Assembly (NCBI GenBank): GCA_900555175.1
Contig: USJT01000020.1
Coordinates: forward strand, 1-9,921
DNA: 9,921 bases
Origin: an uncultured bacterium
Lineage (GTDB): Bacteria; Cyanobacteriota; Vampirovibrionia; Gastranaerophilales; Gastranaerophilaceae
Direction of reading: 5' to 3'
Part shown: in pieces, positions 6,816-9,921 of the stretch
How positions within the stretch are numbered: position 1 is the first letter of the stretch
Layout: every line of letters starts with the position of its first letter
Made by a program: the position numbers and the translations under genes
The notes under the pieces: model-generated
The model's database searches: none
The model's input: the letters and a program-made list of their open reading frames with translations, nothing else
What the model was told of the DNA's origin: nothing

Positions 6816-7619
6816 TTATGTTAAACATCTTTTGTAAACGTCATTCTTATTGAGTTTGTAAAGCTCTGATAAAATCACTGAAATCTCTTTTGCACGAAAG
6901 TTTTTTGATTTTAGTAATGCAATTTTTTCATCAATATCTACGTTTTGATTTTTTTCTCTGAATACAAGTCCAACTATTTCTCCTTTAGGCGGATTGTTTT
7001 CAAAATGTTTTATAGCTTCGTCGACTGAATTAATAAAGATTTCTTCAAAGACTTTAGTTAATTCTCTGCCTATTGCAACATTCCCATCAGGAAATACCTC
7101 TTTTATAATTTTCAGGGTATTTAGTATTCTGTTTGGTGAATCATAAAATACAACATCAGTTGTTTTATATTGTTTTATAAGACATTCGATTTGAGATTTT
7201 GTTTTCGGTAAAAATCCTAAAAATATAAAGTCTTCATTTTCTCTTGGAACTTGAGAAAGAAATGTTACAACAGCATTTGCGCCTGCAAGTGAGGTTACTG
7301 AAAAATTATTTTCCTTTAATTCTTTTACGATTACTGCTCCGGGATCACAAAAAAGCGGAGTTCCTGCATCTGAGACAAGTGCAATTTTTTTACCTTCTTC
7401 TAATGTCTTTAAGAAAAAATTTACCCGTTCTTTTTCATTAAATTTATGGTAAGAAATACATTTTGTTTTAATATCATAATGGTTAAGGAGCTTTTGAGTT
7501 ACTCTAATATCTTCGCAAGCTATTAAATCCACTGATTTTAATGTATTAATTGCTCTTAGTGTTATATCTTCAAGATTTCCGATTGGGGTCGGAACTATGT
7601 AAAAATCATATTCTTTCAT
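6816..7619 (-). CDS. rsmI: 16S rRNA (cytidine-1402-2'-O)-methyltransferase RsmI
   Basis: RsmI uses S-adenosylmethionine to methylate the ribose of C1402 in 16S rRNA, near the P-site decoding centre. The 267 residues (family about 280) show PTPIGNLEDITLRA (10-23), CEDIR (35-39), LVSDAGTP (81-88), FLGFLP (133-138), DSPNRI (160-165) and GRELTKVFEE (184-193), all in the expected order for this tetrapyrrole-methylase-fold family. Two signature positions differ: 'SDPG' is CDPG (91-94), and the 'PGPSA/PGANA' loop is AGANA (112-116). A short C-terminal helical tail (about 240-267) ends in KNDVYKRCL, similar to other RsmI tails. The ATG is the natural start because PTPIGN must lie near residue 10, but there is no Shine-Dalgarno sequence. 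It is separated from the upstream gene by 76 nt and from bamA by 77 nt. Confidence 0.93.
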   Translation of the reverse strand: MKEYDFYIVPTPIGNLEDITLRAINTLKSVDLIACEDIRVTQKLLNHYDIKTKCISYHKFNEKERVNFFLKTLEEGKKIALVSDAGTPLFCDPGAVIVKELKENNFSVTSLAGANAVVTFLSQVPRENEDFIFLGFLPKTKSQIECLIKQYKTTDVVFYDSPNRILNTLKIIKEVFPDGNVAIGRELTKVFEEIFINSVDEAIKHFENNPPKGEIVGLVFREKNQNVDIDEKIALLKSKNFRAKEISVILSELYKLNKNDVYKRCLT

Positions 7620-7625
7620 AATTTT

Positions 7626-7631
7626 ATTATA
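7626..7631 (-). promoter_or_regulatory. Possible -10 (TATAAT) six bases before the rsmI ATG
   Basis: A perfect TATAAT on the minus strand, then AAAATT, then ATG. If functional, the transcript would begin at the start codon and be leaderless, consistent with the missing ribosome-binding site. The -35 region at 16-18 nt upstream is an A-run with no match. A competing promoter using the TTGACA further upstream is listed separately. Confidence 0.35.
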
Positions 7632-7642
7632 TATGAAACATA

Positions 7643-7672
7643 ATAATTTTTTTTAAAGGGTAATATTGTCAA
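7643..7672 (-). promoter_or_regulatory. Candidate rsmI promoter with perfect -35
   Basis: Minus-strand TTGACA (7672-7667), an 18-nt spacer and AATTAT (7648-7643, four of six consensus bases). Transcription would start near 7636, giving a leader of about 17 nt, AU-rich and without a Shine-Dalgarno sequence. The perfect -35 is the main support; the -10 is only fair. Confidence 0.4.
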
Positions 7673-7691
7673 ATTATATTCAAATTATATG
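7670..7691. repeat. Two 11-nt direct repeats upstream of rsmI
   Basis: caaattatatt (7670-7680) is followed directly by caaattatatg (7681-7691), identical at 10 of 11 positions. The units are spaced by one helical turn and the first overlaps the TTGACA hexamer. This could be an operator-like site, or chance in very AT-rich intergenic DNA. Confidence 0.4.
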
Positions 7692-7695
7692 ATTT

Positions 7696-8835
7696 TTAGT
7701 TAAAAAGTTTTTCACAATCTTTTTGCAACTTGTCTGTTATTTCTCGATAATCGACTGTGACGGGTGTTGGTTTTGAGGTTTTTATAATATCTAAAAATAA
7801 TTTTGTATTTGCAGGTTTTTGACCGTCAAGAAAGTATTTTGAATTTGCACTGTCAATTCTTGCAGGTACTATTAAGCCGCTTTGCGTAAATTTTTCGCTG
7901 CTTTCTTTTGATGATAAAAATTCTATCAATTTTTTTGCTTCTGCTTTGTGTTTTGAAGATTTTGCAATAGCCCAGCCTGAAGCATCAAGTTGAACTACAC
8001 TTCCCTTAGTACCATTTGGGAATTGTGCAATATCCCAGTCAAAGTCAGCTTCTTCTCTTAATTTTGGAACCATCCATCTCCCTGATAGATACATTCCCAG
8101 ACGCTTTTGTATAAACATTTGTGCCATAGTTGCACTTGCGCTTTCTGATTTTAATGGGGCAACGTGATATTTTTTTCTTAAATCCGCATAATATTGTAAA
8201 CTTTCTTGGGATTCTTTTCTATTAATTTCTGTCGGTAAAATCCCTCCGCCGTTACTCATCAAATATGGTAGATAAAATAGCGGATCTTCTTCAAAACTTA
8301 TGCCGAAAGTATTTTTATCGGTCAATTTTTGAGCTGTTGTTAAGAAATCTGCAAATGTCCAGTTTTTATTCGGGTATGGAATATGTTTTTCTTTAAACAT
8401 ATCTTTGTTGTAATAAATTACGAGATTTGAAACATCTCTTGGAATTGCATACAATTTCCCTTTCCAGCTGAGAGCTTCAAGTGCTTGAGGGAAATAACCC
8501 TGTACGGGAGAAAATTCTTCGAGCAAACCTGCATTTGCATATACAGGAAGGTATAAATTGTTTATAAAAATAACATCAGGCGCTGTGTTTGATGCAAAAA
8601 GCAGATGTATTTTCTGAAAATAATTCTGAGGAATATGCATAAAATCGATTTTTATATCAGGATTGTTATTTTCAAATTCCTTTAAAAGCGGCTTTAATAT
8701 GTCTGTTTCTGATTTTGAACCCCAGCTTGCAAATTGTAATGTTATTTCCGAATTTTTTTTGTTAGAGCAGCCACATAGCATAAGCCCACAAAAAAGCAAA
8801 ATAATAATTACGGATAATTTAGAAAATGCTCTCAC
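7696..8835 (-). CDS. ABC transporter sugar-binding lipoprotein (extracellular solute-binding family 1)
   Basis: Captures a ligand outside the inner membrane and hands it to an ABC permease; family 1 members mostly bind oligosaccharides or glycerol-3-phosphate. The 379 residues start with a lipoprotein signal: hydrophobic 8-20 and lipobox LCGC (20-23), with Cys23 as the likely lipidated residue. Family landmarks are FASWGS (35-40), a PDV element (86-88), LYAIPRDVSN (128-137), VIYYNKDMF (139-147) followed by NWTFADF (158-164), and the gkaamylsGrW-like segment RLGMYLSGRW. It is slightly shorter than typical (400-430). The GTG at 8835-8833 is the first start after an in-frame TAA, with a weak AGGT 8 nt upstream. 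It begins 13 nt behind the upstream gene. No permease or ATPase is in the window, so it looks like an orphan component and the substrate cannot be named. A maltodextrin ligand would fit the GH77 gene, but the two are far apart. Confidence 0.88.
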   Translation of the reverse strand: MRAFSKLSVIIILLFCGLMLCGCSNKKNSEITLQFASWGSKSETDILKPLLKEFENNNPDIKIDFMHIPQNYFQKIHLLFASNTAPDVIFINNLYLPVYANAGLLEEFSPVQGYFPQALEALSWKGKLYAIPRDVSNLVIYYNKDMFKEKHIPYPNKNWTFADFLTTAQKLTDKNTFGISFEEDPLFYLPYLMSNGGGILPTEINRKESQESLQYYADLRKKYHVAPLKSESASATMAQMFIQKRLGMYLSGRWMVPKLREEADFDWDIAQFPNGTKGSVVQLDASGWAIAKSSKHKAEAKKLIEFLSSKESSEKFTQSGLIVPARIDSANSKYFLDGQKPANTKLFLDIIKTSKPTPVTVDYREITDKLQKDCEKLFN

Positions 8836-8848
8836 TTTATTTTACCTG

Positions 8849-9921
8849 TTATAATTCGATTAAAACGCCCATTTTGTCATTGTTAACTTCTACAAGCGAT
8901 TTAAAATCTCCGGCTTTTACCATATAAACATTTGCATTATCATGTCTTACCTGAATAGGATTTGTTACGTTGCCGTCAAATTTTTTGAGGACAAAAATGT
9001 CATCATTAACTTTTCCGATAAGAGCTGATTTGCCGTCAAGATTTACTACATAAAATCCTTTGTTATTGTCAATATTGTAACCTGATTTTACGATTAAACC
9101 GTTTAGGTATGAATTTTTTGTTTCATTATGTAATTGGGTAATCGGATTAGTTTGTATATTTCTAATTGGTTTATTTTCCGATACCGGAGTTGTTATGTTG
9201 TTTGATGGAGTTTGTATATTGTTTGTAATTGTTTGGTTAATTATTGGGTTACTTGTCGGGTTAAGAAGTTTTTTAGCTTCTTCTTTTGTAGCCTGTTCTT
9301 TGTCTATAATTGAGAAAAATTCGTCAACTGAAGACATAATATATTCTGAAGGTTTAAATTTGATTTTATGTTCTTTTGTTACGTCAGAAACATTTAAGTT
9401 TGCGTCTTTAAGTCTTCTTGGATTTGCGTGCAGGATTGAATCTCCCAGTTCGATATTTTTTTGTTCGTGTAGCGGAATTTCTTTTTCGTATTTTTTAAAT
9501 CTGCTTTTTATTCTGTCACGACGTGAAACTTTTAAAGAATTTCTGTTGTTATCGAAGGCTTTGAATCTAATTGCTTTAGAAATTGCATCATCTTCACTTT
9601 GAACTTCAACAATTTCAGGTTCAATATTCGGGATATCATGTAGTTTAGCTTGAGAAACTTCTGAAACCATTTCCTCAAGAGCTTTACGTTTTTTATCTAC
9701 CGGATTAGAAACAGGTTCTGCAGGCTTTTTGATAAATGTATAATTGCCTTTATTTTTGCCTCTTGAAACCGGTTTGGCAGATGCATCAAGATAACGTTGA
9801 TATTTTTCTTGCCAAGATAATTCATTATTATTAGTAATATTGTTATATTTTAAACTGTTACCCATCGGAACATCTGTTGAAAGTTTGTGAATTGCTTGTC
9901 CGCTTGATTTTGAACCGCCAA
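8849..9921 (-). CDS. Unrecognised modular protein, probably 5'-partial
   Basis: I do not recognise this protein. The frame is open to the right edge: 18 further codons precede the first ATG (9865), starting GGSKSSGQAI, and that ATG has no ribosome-binding site, so the true start probably lies beyond the window. Numbering from that Met, 338 residues are visible. Residues 15-135 are strongly charged with basic clusters (e.g. KKRK 58-61, SRRDRIKSRFKKYEK 114-128). Residues 202-251 are an Asn/Thr/Gln/Pro-rich low-complexity linker. Residues about 252-338 alternate short hydrophobic strands (GFYVVNL, SALIGKV, DIFVLKKF, NVYMVKAG, MGVLIEL) and look like a compact beta-rich domain ending at the C-terminus. 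No signal peptide or membrane helix is visible, though the N-terminus is missing. It ends 13 nt before the solute-binding lipoprotein and probably shares its transcript. I assign no function. Confidence 0.7.
   Translation of the reverse strand, partial: GGSKSSGQAIHKLSTDVPMGNSLKYNNITNNNELSWQEKYQRYLDASAKPVSRGKNKGNYTFIKKPAEPVSNPVDKKRKALEEMVSEVSQAKLHDIPNIEPEIVEVQSEDDAISKAIRFKAFDNNRNSLKVSRRDRIKSRFKKYEKEIPLHEQKNIELGDSILHANPRRLKDANLNVSDVTKEHKIKFKPSEYIMSSVDEFFSIIDKEQATKEEAKKLLNPTSNPIINQTITNNIQTPSNNITTPVSENKPIRNIQTNPITQLHNETKNSYLNGLIVKSGYNIDNNKGFYVVNLDGKSALIGKVNDDIFVLKKFDGNVTNPIQVRHDNANVYMVKAGDFKSLVEVNNDKMGVLIEL

Noticed and set aside
9113..9262. Asn-rich repetitive stretch, considered as a tandem DNA repeat
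   Set aside because: The codons are similar but there is no regular period or repeated unit. It is ordinary coding low complexity.
9195..9602. Plus-strand frame of 135 codons with hydrophobic stretches resembling membrane helices
   Set aside because: It is antisense to the Asn-rich and charged part of the modular protein. The apparent hydrophobicity comes from reading AAT/ATT-rich codons backwards, and there is no ribosome-binding site.

Overview
The window is AT-rich (roughly one third G+C by eye) and densely coding. Every gene I can support lies on the minus strand, so transcription runs from high to low coordinates. The gene content is that of a diderm (Gram-negative-type) bacterium: an Omp85/BamA assembly factor, a Skp/OmpH periplasmic chaperone, a lipoprotein-type solute-binding protein and RsmI. 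BamA has three recognisable POTRA domains, the arrangement usual in cyanobacterial Omp85. Together with the low G+C, this makes a non-photosynthetic Cyanobacteriota lineage (Vampirovibrionia/'Melainabacteria', e.g. Gastranaerophilales) my best guess. That assignment is inference and could be wrong.

In transcription order: (1) 9921-8849, an unrecognised protein with a basic N-terminal half, an Asn/Thr-rich linker and a beta-rich C-terminal domain; its reading frame is open to the right edge, so it is probably 5'-partial. (2) 8835-7696, an ABC-type sugar-binding lipoprotein with a GTG start, 13 nt downstream of the first gene. (3) 7619-6816, rsmI, a 16S rRNA methyltransferase, without a Shine-Dalgarno sequence. 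(4) 6738-4765, bamA, with a TTG start and an extended -10 promoter in front. (5) 4739-4290, skp/ompH, with a very strong Shine-Dalgarno sequence, 25 nt behind bamA. (6) 4224-3454, udp, uridine phosphorylase. (7) 3440-1962, a soluble protein carrying the whole cytoplasmic domain of FlhA/SctV behind a DUF4177-like domain and a coiled coil, with no membrane segments. (8) 1909-1, a GH77 4-alpha-glucanotransferase-like protein whose 3' end runs off the left edge.

bamA and skp form a clear outer-membrane biogenesis pair. udp and the FlhA-C-like gene are very likely translationally coupled, because the ribosome-binding site of the second overlaps the stop codon of the first. Gaps in the block bamA-skp-udp-flhA_C-like-malQ-like are 25, 65, 13 and 52 nt with no convincing terminator, so one long transcript from the bamA promoter is plausible. 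No stretch longer than about 80 nt lacks a gene. I saw no RNA genes, insertion sequences, CRISPR arrays or attachment sites.

The most unusual item is the stand-alone FlhA cytoplasmic domain. In known systems this domain is the substrate- and chaperone-docking ring of the flagellar or type III export gate. Here it is detached from its membrane part, fused to a different N-terminal module, and placed in a housekeeping neighbourhood.
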